From Chelonoidis abingdonii (taxonomy: Eukaryota; Chordata; Testudines; Testudinidae): a stretch of 64,000 nt of DNA. The notes below the pieces were generated by a model that saw only the letters and a list, made by a program, of their open reading frames with translations, was not told the DNA's origin and searched no databases. Every line of letters starts with the position of its first letter. Position 1 is the stretch's first letter. Both the position numbers and the translations under genes were made by a program. This document shows, in pieces, positions 31,286 through 43,200 of the stretch. The stretch is from assembly GCF_003597395.2 (NCBI RefSeq), contig NC_133778.1, positions 20,576,673 through 20,640,672 of the forward strand, read 5' to 3'.

Positions 31286-34200
31286 GTGAGAGGCGGGGTG
31301 GGCGTGCAGCGGGCGGGTGGGTTGGAGAGGGGGTGTGAGGGCGGGGTGTGGAGGGTGCAGGGGTATTAGTGGGTATCGTTTGACTGGGGTGTTGAAGTGA
31401 CGGGGGGAGGTTAGAGGGAGGGAGGTGAGCGCAGGGTGCGAGTGGGGGGTTGGAGGGAGGGTGTGGAGGGCTAGTGGGGTGTGGGGGGCTGGTGAGGTGC
31501 GGGGGTGTTGGAAGGTGAGGTGTGGGGGTGTTGGAGGGTGGGATGTGGGGATGTGGAGGGCTAGTGAGGTGTGGGGGTGTTGGAGGGCAGGTATGGGGAT
31601 GTGGAGGGCTGGTGAGGTGTGGGGGTGTTGGAGGGTGAGGTGTGGAGGGCTGGTGAGGTGCAGGGGTGTTGGAGGGTGGGGTGTGGCTGTGTTGGAGGGT
31701 GGGGTGTGCAGGTGTGGAGGGCTGGTGAGGTGTGGGGGTGTTGGAGGATGGGGTGTGGAGGGCTGGTGAGGTGTGGCTGTGTTAGAGGGTGGGGTGTGGA
31801 GGGCTGGTGAGGTGTGGGGGTGTTGGAGGTGGAGTGTGGAGGTGTGAAGGGCGGGTGGGGTGCGGGGGTGTTGGAGGGCAGGGTGTGGGGGTGTGGAGGG
31901 GTGGTGAGGTATGGGGCTGTTGGAGGGTGAGGTGCAGGGGTATGAGTGGGTATTGGTAGACTGAGATGTTGAGGTGAGGGTGGAGGGTTAGAGGGAGGGG
32001 GTGAGGGCAGGGTGTGGGTGGGGGGTTAGAGGGAGGGCATGGGTTGGAGAGGGGGAGTGAGGGCAGAGTGGAAATGTGGAAGGCAGGGTGTGGGTGTGTG
32101 GAGGACTGGTCTGTTGTGAGCATGTTGGAGAGGTATTAGTGGGTATTGGTTGACTGGGGTGTTGAGGTGAGGATGGGGGGTTAGAGGGAGGGAGGTGAGG
32201 GCAGGGCGTGGGGATGTGGAGGGTTAGTGAGGTACGGGGGTGCTGGAGGGTGGGGTGCAGGGATATGAGTGGGTATTGGTAGACTGGGGTGTTGAAATTG
32301 CACTTGGGTATCTCCCCATCTCACACCAGTTGGGCATGCACACGCTTGTACCCATTCACACACTCATGCAAGCTGTACATTTCATAGCTCTCAGAAATGG
32401 CCTTGAAGAGAAGTTTCACTTCTCAGCAAAAGGCTGTATTTTCTGCTTAAGTATTCTTAGATTAGCTTGGCCATTCACATAAAGGCCTTGTCACTTTACT
32501 GTTCTCTGTGGACATATACCCAGTATGATGGAGGTACTTATAATGGTGTGAATGGCTAACACATTTTATTTTCATTCATCTACTAATCCAGAAAGTTGAA
32601 ATTGTGAATATTCATAAGAAAATCAGCCAGAAACTTCTTTTGTTTTCAGCACTAGAGGCTACTGTTACACAGTAATAATTTGAAATAGTGTCTCCTTATT
32701 TTTTAGCAACAAGAAACTCTCATCTGATCTAAGAATATTTCATACAGTAGTTTATCATCAGCAGTTTGTGGGGGCCTAAAACCTTTTGCCACCAGGTTGT
32801 CACATGTTTTGGCTAGTGTTTTATCATTTCATTTTTATGTTAAGAGTCCATCCATTGTACAAGACTGTGTTTTGTCAAAAATGCCTTGTACTCAGAAGAT
32901 GTGAAAAAATAGAATTCAGTTTCAAACATATTTAAAAATGTTTGAATTAGGCTTCACCCAAAATAACTTTTTGAATATGGTGGTAGATCAGGGGTCAGCA
33001 ACCTTTGAGAAATGGTGTACCGAGTCTTCATTTATTCACTCTAATTTAAGGTTTCGCATGCCAGTAGTACATTTTAACGTTTTTAGAAGGTCTCTTTCTA
33101 TAAGTCTATAATATATAACTAAACTGTTGTTGTATGTAAAGTAAATAAGGTTTTAAAAATGTTTTAGAAGCTTCGTTTAAAATTAAATTAAAATGCAAAA
33201 CCCCCCGGACCGGTGGCCGGGACCCAGCAGTGTGAGTGCCACTGAAAATCAGCTCACGTGCCGCCTTCGGCACATGTGCCATAGGTTGCCTACTGCTGTG
33301 GTAGATGATAACCTATGTGACTATGCTTCTTGAGTGTTGTCTTGTGCATCCCTGTTGTGGAAGAACATGCTTTCTCAGTTTCAAAGCTCTTTTACTCTAA
33401 GATTGAATAGAGCAACATTTGTGATTGGCCATGAAATGCAGAAGTATGCCCATTAATATACATAGGAATACATGTTTAGAGTCCAAATACTAGTGTTAGT
33501 ATGCTTTCCTATGGAAGAGAGACTCATATTTTTATAGGGTTTTAGATTTTGTTGGTTTTTATTCACTGGTGGAGTCATAGGAGTGTTCTCTCATGTTGGA
33601 AGCTGCAAAATATACTTGTTTGTTTTTAACCTTCAAATTAATTAGGAAATAGTGTACTGTATTTTCTTTTTGAAAGGGCAATTGCAAAATCTTTTTTTCT
33701 TACTTTTGGTAGTTCTTGCAGAAAATCCTGAAGCCATCTGATAAAGGAACTGAACAACCTGCTGACATCCACAGTTTAGTCCCCTGTGGAGATGTGGTAT
33801 GTACACTACAGACCACTGGTTCTCCGACAGTAGTCTGTGGTACTTGGAGAACTAGCTGGCAATCAACAAAGAGTTGGCTGGTCACATAGTGCTGTGATTC
33901 TTTCTTGTTTTCAGTTACCGAATTACATTTAAAAACATATAAAAGTAATATTAAGTCAGTGTTTTATGTATTTTTAGTTAAGTATTTGTTCTGGTTGTCA
34001 CATGGATATTAATGCAATCATAGACTAGAGGGGGGTTGTTCATATGATTGATAATGAGAGGAGGCGTGATCTATGAGAATCTCTTTATTAAGATATCTGC
34101 AAAATGAAGAAGTTTGAGAACCCCTGCATCAAGCTTTTATGTGCTTACAGAGATTTAAAAATTGCTTTGCAACTCTTGGTAAAATGTAATCGTCTGATTT

Positions 34201-37200
34201 ACTTGAATATACTCATTCAGGGATGTCCTTGAAATTGTTCTATATTGCAGAATGCTTATTGATTTTCATTTCACTAATAATCTTCTGTGTTCACAGCTGA
34301 AGCCAAGAAACTCATTGTTCAGTTTACTGATTAAATTTTTTTTTTTTGGTCTATGGATCAGGCACTGTACAACTAAAAGGGAGACATAGCCCCTGTCTCC
34401 AGGAGCTCGCTGTCTTTTACAAAGCAACTGCAAACTTTGCCTGTATCAAATGGAGATCTAATACCAGATCCATGGATTTGGTCTATAAAAATTGTAAAGA
34501 AATATTGTATCACTCAAAACCAAATTATTTAATGTTTTATTTAAAACATTGTTAAAGAAGCAATAATACTTTGCCTAAAATATAGGCATGTTTGGGTTGT
34601 TTCCTGTATGGTCTCCAAAAAGTGTCATTTATTCACCATCCCTGTATACTTTGTAGTGCCTTATTGCTTTTTAACAGTGCTGTCATTGCTTAATTTTTCT
34701 CCCTGTCTAGTTTTGAAACTTCTGTATCTCTGAGCAGTATATTTTACATTTTAAAAAAGAGTAATGGAATTCTACACAGACTAAATCCTGAAATATTTCC
34801 CTAGGCAAAATTGAATAAAGAATCCAGGATTTGGCTTAATGGTTAGTGGGAAAAGGTTTGCTAGAAGCATGTAGTTTTTTTTGAAACCCTGTATTTTGTC
34901 TCACGATTTTATAAAGACGAAGTTACTACGTTGTTTTGCCGCAAAGCAACAAATGCATTTACAAATGACTTCTTGTGTTAAGAAGTGCCTATAACAAATT
35001 GTTATATCAGGACCTACAGAAAGTTTCAAGATTTTTATGAGATTAATTTATCACTTGTCCTCTTTTGGATTTCATTAGGTTGGTTGCCTGGCTGTTCATG
35101 TGAAGGTGTGCAAAGATTTTACATCAAAAAGTATCCTTTTTCTATTTCCCTACCCTCTGCTAAGCATATTTTCCTCTCTCTTTTCACTGACCACATCTTT
35201 AGAGTATTCTGGCAGGGAAGTATAGAGCATCTCACTCTATAGGTTCTTCACTTAAGAGATAATGCTTTCTTTCTCTAGCTATTGAGTTTGACATTCATTT
35301 AGTGTGTGAACTTATGAGGAATTTAGCAGTGAGCCAGAGTCCAGTAATAGAATCCTAAGGAGACTCACTGAGTAGACTTCCTTGTTTATGTACGGTAGGA
35401 ATAAAAGACACATTTACATGGAGAGAACAATTGTAATTTTAAAAAGCAAAAATATTTAATTATTAGGATTGCTATATAGCAATCAGTACTCTATCTAGAC
35501 TGAATTTTTAACTCATGAAAGGGTGACAAGTTATTTTAAAACCATTTATGTTGTTACTGTTAGTTACCAGAAGACACATGGGAAATCTTAAGTACAGTTT
35601 TTCAGGCAGTCTACACAAAACTTCATTTTAAGTGATGTTATTTTTTATTGTTAAATAAATGAAAACAATATATAATAAATAGGGCCCTACCAAATTCAGA
35701 GCCATGAAAAACAGATCACGGACCGTGAAATCTGGTCTCCCCCTGTGAAATCTGGCCTTTGTGTGCGTTTACTCTGTACTATACAGATTTCATGGGGGGA
35801 GACCAGCCTTTCGTAAGGTGGGGGTCCTGACCCAAAAGGGAGCTGCAGAGGGGTCTCATGGTTATTTTAGGGGTTAATGATACTGTCAACCTTACTTCTG
35901 CGCTGCCTTCAGAGCTGGGTGGCTAGAGAGCAGCAGCTGTTGACCAGGCACCCAGCTCTGAAGGCAACGCCCTACCAGGAGCAGTGCAGAAGTAAGGGCG
36001 GCAATACCATACCATGCCGCCCTAACTTCTGCGCTGCTGCCTTCAGAGCTGGGTAGCTGGAGAATGGTGGCCACTGACTGAGGGCCTAGCTTGTTACCAG
36101 ATCTATCCATTACTTTGGGGTATGCTCATTTATTCAGGTTACTCTTCGGAGGGTGGGGGGGTGTTCTGTAATTCTATCAATGTACTGCTTTTGTCACGTG
36201 TGTTTTCATATGGAGCTCTACTTCTCCCTTATGCAAGTCCCCTCCCAGTGGAGCTATCCTGCTGGACCTCGGTTCCCTAGGGCTTGGTTCCTCCAGCCCC
36301 AGAACCGGATGAACACACACACACATACATACATTAACAGAGCAAGTCTGAGCAGACCGGGTCAATCAGCACTTTCAAGCTGACTCCTTATATGTCCCTA
36401 GACTCAATTGGCTGGATCAAGCAGCACTTTCAAGCTTCCCCTCACCCCCTTATGTGCCCCTGGGCTCACTGGACTGGGTCAAGCAGCACTTTCAAGCTGC
36501 CACCTTTATGTGTCCCAGATTCAGCCGGTCCCTATCCGCACTCTCACATTACAATTGTACTGATAGTAACCTACTTGATAAGCAAACCCCACAGTATTTT
36601 GGGCACTGCAGGGATCTAGCTTAGGTAAAAGAATCATTGCTGTAGAGTAAATGAGGGAAGCTAAAAACACAAAAGGGTAAAGTTCAGGAAGAGAGAGAGA
36701 AGCAACCAGCTTAACCATAACAGTTATTTATTGAATAATAGTGATAACTACACGAAGAGGGCTAAACCAACATAACGTACATTATTAAAGGTTAATACAT
36801 AAGGTGGAAAGGAAAACAGAGAGAGAGAAAGAAGGGGATCTCACCGCTCCCTGAAGCTTGAACTGTTTGGAGTTCTCAGGTGATGATGGTAGCTCAGGGC
36901 CCTGAGGGCAAGGAGACAGGCACAATCAGTCAGGAGATGGAATCCCAGTGGAACTGATGCAAAGCTTGGGTCTATGCATCAGAACACTTACTTGAACCTA
37001 GGTAGGGGTTTTTGTAGAGAAACAACAGTGGTTCAAGGGAGAACACTAGATTTGTTTATGGGTAAACTGATGACTGATATATGCCATCATGCGCCAGCAA
37101 TGCCCCTCTGCCATGTACATTGGCCAGACTGGACAGTCTCTACATAAAAGAATAAATGGACACAAATCAGATGTCAAGAATTATAACATTCAAAAACCAG

Positions 37201-40200
37201 TTGGAGAACACTTCAACCTCCCTGGTCAATCAATTATAGACCTAAAAGTCGCAATATTACAACAAAAAAACTTCAAAAACAGACTCCAACAAGAGACTGC
37301 TGAATTGGAATTAATTTGCAAATTGAACACCATTAAATTAGGTTTGAATAAAGACTGGGAGTGGATGGGCCATTACACAAAGTAAAACTACTTCCCCGTG
37401 CTTATCTCCCCCTTCCCCCCCCAGCCCCTGGTTCCTTATATCTCCTTGTCAAGTGCTGGAAATGGACCATTTTCATTACCACTACAAACAGTTATTTTTC
37501 TCTCCTGCTGACAACAGCTCACCTTAACTGATCACTCTTCTTATAATGTGTGTGGTAACACTCATTGTTTCATGTTCCCTGTGTATATATATATCTTCCT
37601 TCTGTATGTTTCACTACATGCATCCGATGAAGTGAGTTGTAGCCCACGAAAGCTTATGCTACAATAAATTTGTTAGTCTCTAAGGTGCTACAAATATTCC
37701 TATTCTTTTTGATGACTCAAGTGTTTTCTTTAGGCTAGACAATAGGAAATGATCACTCTTGGCTATGTGAGGTGTTTTCTTCCAGGGAGCTCACAATGCA
37801 ACTAGGCTGCTTCAGTATTTTGGATATCAATCAAGGATTTATTACTAGAATTGATCAGATAACTGCTGAGCTGGGTGTGGGCAGGCATAAGTTCATTAAC
37901 ATCTGGAGCAGAGATTCCTATGATGCAGTGCTTCCCTGTTTTTCTGGTCCCAGAGTTCAGTTTAGTTCTCAGTTCTTCATTCTGTATGCTAATCCATGTC
38001 CCATCTTTCATACAGATGAGACTAGGGGAGTTGTCTCTGCACTCCATTCTGTATGCAAATGGCAATGTCTTAATCTTGTCATCCTTGTCAGGAGAGGTCT
38101 AGGTGTGTCTCCCAACGCCCTTCACTGCTCTCTGCAAACCTTTTCTCTGATCAGTCTTGGTTCAAACAGAGACCGGGGCGGGGGTGTCCCTCATGAGTCA
38201 GATAGGCCAGACACTGCGCCCTGGTTCCCCAAAAACATAGAGCTGACTGGTATCAAGCTCTACAGGCAGCAGCGGAGAAGTAAGGATGGCAATACCATGC
38301 CATGCTATCCTTACCTCTGCGCTGCTGCTGGTGGCAGCTCTGCCTTCAGAGCAGCCACCGCTCTCCAGCTGCCTAGCTGTGAAGGTAGCGCCACTGTCAG
38401 CAGCAGCGCAGAAGTAAGGGTAGTGGTACTGCAATCCCACCTATAATAACCTTCTGACCACCCCTACAACTCCTTTTTGGGTCAGGACCCTTATAATTAC
38501 AACACTGTGAAATTTCAGATTTAAATAGCTGAAATCATGAAATTTATGATTTTTTAAATCATTTGACTGTGTAATTGACCAAAATGGACTGTGAATTTGG
38601 TAGGGCCCTAATAATAAACCTTTGAGAGTTTTATTATTTCTCTTTTCAGGTGTCCCCCCCCCCCCGCATGAATAGTACATCAGCTTCCTAACATTATAGT
38701 TAATCACAGGCAGTCTGTGGATGTGTTTTATTTCTGAATGTTTTAATCACAAGTCTCACAGTTCAGTGCACTGCATTCTTCAGTGCGGCAACATCAAAGT
38801 AACCTGCCATTAAGTCCCTCTGCCAATTTTTGTGAATTAACAGTCTGATATTAAAAAAATTAATAATGCTGTTTTAATGATATACAAGTGCAATTGAATT
38901 ACCCATAAAAGGGGAACAGTAAAATTGACAATAGTGAATTCATATTTTGACCACTGCCAGTGGTCAAATATCTGTTTATTTCTGAAAGAAGAAATAGTCA
39001 TATGATCTTGGTTAAGTGCCAATGTGGACAGAAGAAGATAAATTTGAATCTTAAAAGTATACCCATGTTTATTAATTGGGTTTGCACACACGCAGTGAGG
39101 AGAATTAGATCTTATTGTATATTGCTCATGATTTTCATGGTAGTCACTACCATGTAATAAACCTACTTTACTGTTGCTGACTCGCTAAAAAGATCTGTTT
39201 CCTAAATGAAAGACCCTCAGTCAATATACAGAAAAATACAAACTTGCTGCTTCGCATTACTGTTAACCAAGTCATGAAATGCACAAATCCACAAACTTTC
39301 AAATCACAGTTAAAGAATAGCAGAAAGGACATTGTGATTCATTTTGAAGATGTGAAATATTTTTCTGTACAGGTATTATTACAGCTTCTGCTCTTTTATA
39401 ATGTAATTCTCATTACTGGTTTAATAGCATGATAACACTGAATATCTAGAGCTGCTTTTTCGGGGCAAGGAGGAGGGAATCTCATGTACTGTAGTACTTT
39501 GTGACTATTCTCTTTTTTTTATCAATGTACATCTCATCTGGGTTCATAAAGTAAAACTGCAATAAAGTCTGCAGGCTCCGCCCCAGTCCCTTAACCACAA
39601 GACTGTTTTTCTTCTGCCCAGAGTTGAGAGATTGTTATTGCTATCTGGCCAGACTATTCTTTGGTTGAGTAGGGTGCACATACATCATAATATCCTAGAA
39701 ATCATTGGAGTTACATTGGTGTAAAACTGATATAATGGATTGGTGAGTCAGGCCCACAGTGTTCGCTTGGTGCTTCACATTCATTTGTCAAGTATGGTAC
39801 AGTGTACTGGGGATATGTGGCTCATTCTGTCATTGTTCAAGCTAAATTGTGAACAGGCATACAGTTGTTCCATGGTTTAGATTGGAGAGTGGAGGGAATA
39901 AAAGGAAAGATTTAAGATTGTTTTGGGTAGTAAAATTCTGCATTTTCATGCTTTCCAATATTTGATTTAAGTGTAATCTTAAGATTGAATTTCTGGGCTT
40001 CCAGATATTTGTATTTTTTTTAATTGCAATGTTTTATTAAGATATTTTCCCTCTGAAGTTATTGATACATATTTACAACCTTATATCCAGCTTAACTTGT
40101 TTTGATGTGGAATTTTTTTGGGCTCATTTTTAAGCATAACATGGTGATATGTAGGGTATATGTTACTAAAAACGCACTCTTAGCTCCAATGTAGCCAATT

Positions 40201-43200
40201 CCACCACTCCATACCATCTTTGTCGAACTAAGCACACTTAATCTGGGCTGTGCCTACTGGGAAGGTGGAACGTGGTGGGATTGATGTGAAGAATGACTGG
40301 GTGATATGGGAGAAGTCAGAATGCCTTTGCTAGTGGGTGTGATGGGATTCTCCATTTAGCCTTTGCTGTGGAGCATAAATTCCTATTATTGAAAAATTAC
40401 CCCTTTTGACCCAAGTGGTAAGCCAAAATTTAGGGTGTTTGGGGTTATTTCCTATAAGAGAAATTGATGATAGTCAGATGTTTCTTTGATACAGTCCTGT
40501 TTACTTACAAAGAAGGTGCACAAAGTCCTGTTTCTCTGAAAGCAGTAAGGTCAAACAGCAGGAGGCAGTTTCCTTGCTGATAATTCCAAGGCTGCATTTC
40601 CAGCCGGCATTCTGCCCCCAAACCCTTTTTCTTAGCTTTCTGTCAGGCCCATGCTACCAATTCTTCTCTTACTGTCTCCTGGCTTTCTGCCTGCCTCTGA
40701 CATGCAACTGCGGTTCAATTAATTGCCAGTCCCTGCGTTTATTATCCCTCAGAGCATCCTATTGGATTAGATGGCCCCTACTGCCCTGACCTTGTGCGAA
40801 GTCTACTCCTTCATTGGAAGTTTCCATTATTTCAGCTATTACAGTACTAAACAGAGGGGCATTTAATTGTTCTCTCATTTAGCCTAAATGGAACGTGCCT
40901 GCTACCATGCTATCAGTTTCAAAGAGATCTGTGAGTGCCCAGCCTTCGCTTGTTCCCCTCAGAACTGTGTAGTGAGTGCTGGAGCAAATAGGTCAGTTTA
41001 CCCTAGATTTAACCCTTTTCTCAGTTGCTCTTGTTGCTCCATGTGGATAGCATGTAGATGTTGTGTTTTAATTTTCAGGTTCCAAGGCGGCAACAGGATG
41101 AGCGGAATAGGATTATTCTAGAATTGGTGGGATTTCAAGGTCCAAGAGACTTTCCAAGGTTGCTGGGAAGTGCAACTGTACACCTTTATGAAGTCATTAA
41201 GGTGGGTCTGACAAAAGAAGAGATTATCTAGGACATGTTCTAAATTGTTTGTTCCACACATGCTTTGGCAAGTAGTACGCAAGATAAACCATGCTCACAA
41301 TATCAGGTGTTTGTACTGAAATGATAGAGCGGTTAATATAAGAAAGCAGTATTTCCTTATGTAAGTGTCCAGTTGTTAGCTGACTGGGTGATAATGTACT
41401 GTAATAATAATAGTTGGTACTTATATTGTTCTTTCTATCTTTGAAGTGCCTACAAAAATGTAATCCTCACAAGACTTGCAAGATATTGTAGATAAATGCA
41501 TTTCAATATCTGTGAGATACTGAGGACTTAAGGCCAGTTTTTCAAACTTGGGTGAAAAGTTATTTCCTAAAACAAGTGTTTAGGCACCTAAATATAGAAT
41601 TGGGTCCCAATCCTGCAACAACTGACATGTGCATAACTTTACTTATGTGAGGAGTAGCATTAAAATCTGTGGGACTACATGCATAATGTTAGTCGCGTGT
41701 GTTTGCAGGATCTGGGCCTTTGACACCTAATTTTCATCACTCAAGTTTGAAAATCTGGTTCTAAATAACTTTTGTAAAGACAAAAGACAAAACAGACAGT
41801 GGCAAAACTAGGATTTGAACTCACAATCTCAAGATCAGACAACTAGATTGCCTATCTACCTTTCCATGTATGCTTCCTTTTATTTGATTTTTAAACTATA
41901 ACAATGTGTTGTGATGGGGCAAGGCCAGATGGCTACAGTAAAGTACTGAGAAACAGGTACGTTAGCCCCAGGCTAAACAAATCCCTAGGACCATGGTAAC
42001 CAAATGGCAGTTGCTTCAGGTTAATCAAGGCACCTGGAGCCAATTAAGATCTTTCTAGAAGGCAGTAGAGATAGCTACTTTAATTAGAACACCTGCAGCC
42101 AATCAGGGCAGGCTAATCAGGGCACCTGGGTTTAAAAAGGAGCTCACTCCAGTCAGGCAGGGAGGAGCCAGAGGAGAAGGAGTGTGAGTGAGGAGCAAGA
42201 AGCTGAGAGTGAGAGAGTGTACTGCTGGAAGATTTAGGAGACAAGCATTATCAGACATCAGGAGGAAGATCCTGTGGTGAGGATAAAGAAGGTGTTTGGA
42301 GGAGGCCATGGGAAAGTAGCCTAGGGAGTTGTAGCTGTCATGCAGCTGTTACAGGAGGCACTATAGACAGCTGCAATCCACAGGGCCCTGGGCTGGAACC
42401 CGGCATAGAGGGCGGGCCTGGGTTCCCCCCAAACCTCCCAACTCCTAATCAGACACAGGAGGAGTTGACCCAGACTGTGGGGAAGATCACTGAGGTGAGC
42501 AAAATCTGCCTAGAAGCGCAGGACCCACCAAGGTAGAGGAGGAACTTTGTCACAGTGTGGAAAAAGTATGTGGCATCTTCATCTATTGTAGTTACAAATT
42601 TTGTGTATTCCTCTTACATGCTTGGTAATATTCTGCTAGAAAACACTGGTTTTGGAGATTTGTGAATCTAAATATTCCTTTTCTTTCTTTCCCCACTCAC
42701 CCAGAAAGGCCACTTCATTGAAACATGTGCCATGAGGATTGGAAACATGGTAGGATTTCTTTGGTGAAATTACAAATAATATACACAGGTGACTTCATGT
42801 CATTGCAATATAATTTTAATTGCATACAGATACATGCATATAAATTGAACACTGCATTATAGCCTTCCAGGAGCACTGAATGGTAAAGTGACTAAAACAG
42901 AGAGAAAAGGGTAGTGAAAGACAAGAATAGCAAGTAGACCCCAATCCTTGGCTGCAGTAAATCAGCATAGCACCAGTGATGTCATAAGATTCACATACAA
43001 TGGGTGGGCCATAGTCTACACAGTGATGCCAGCACAGCTTCATTGACTTCAGAGGAGTTGCATTGATACTGCTGACAACAGAATTTACATAGTCTGCATA
43101 ATAACAAAATTTCTACTCTTAAAATTATTAGGGAGAAGTAATACACAAAAATCAGTCTGTGTAAAACTGGTGTACTAACCTACTCTATGCTAACCAAATG

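Larger units (their letters stand above)
36092..38255. mobile_element. Solo LTR-like insertion, split by Penelope
   Basis: The block runs from TGTTACCAGATC to GACTGGTATCA and is flanked by AGCT on both sides (36088-36091 and 38256-38259). Its ends are imperfectly inverted. Without the Penelope insert it is about 1.5 kb, long for a solo LTR. It contains a tandem repeat at 36353-36530. Orientation and superfamily are not determined. Confidence 0.6.
35680..38610. mobile_element. hAT-type DNA transposon containing an LTR and a Penelope insertion
   Basis: The ends TAGGGCCCTACCAAATTCA and TGAATTTGGTAGGGCCCTA are perfect inverted repeats, flanked by an exact 8-bp duplication, ATAATAAA (35672-35679 and 38611-38618). 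Subterminal CCGTGAAATCTGG and GGGTCAGGACC motifs recur. The core holds inverted copies of an AGAAGTAAGG...AATACCATRCCATGC module near 35990 and 38278. No transposase is recognisable. It was later split by the LTR at 36092-38255. Confidence 0.87.

Noticed and set aside
31425..31769. Trp, Gly and Val rich frame of 114 codons
   Set aside because: Repeat translation of the minisatellite. No conserved motif and no splice context.
39230..39372. C2CD6 exon 4 starting at 39232 (ATATACAG acceptor)
   Set aside because: This start would break phase with exon 3. The acceptor 11 nt upstream keeps it.
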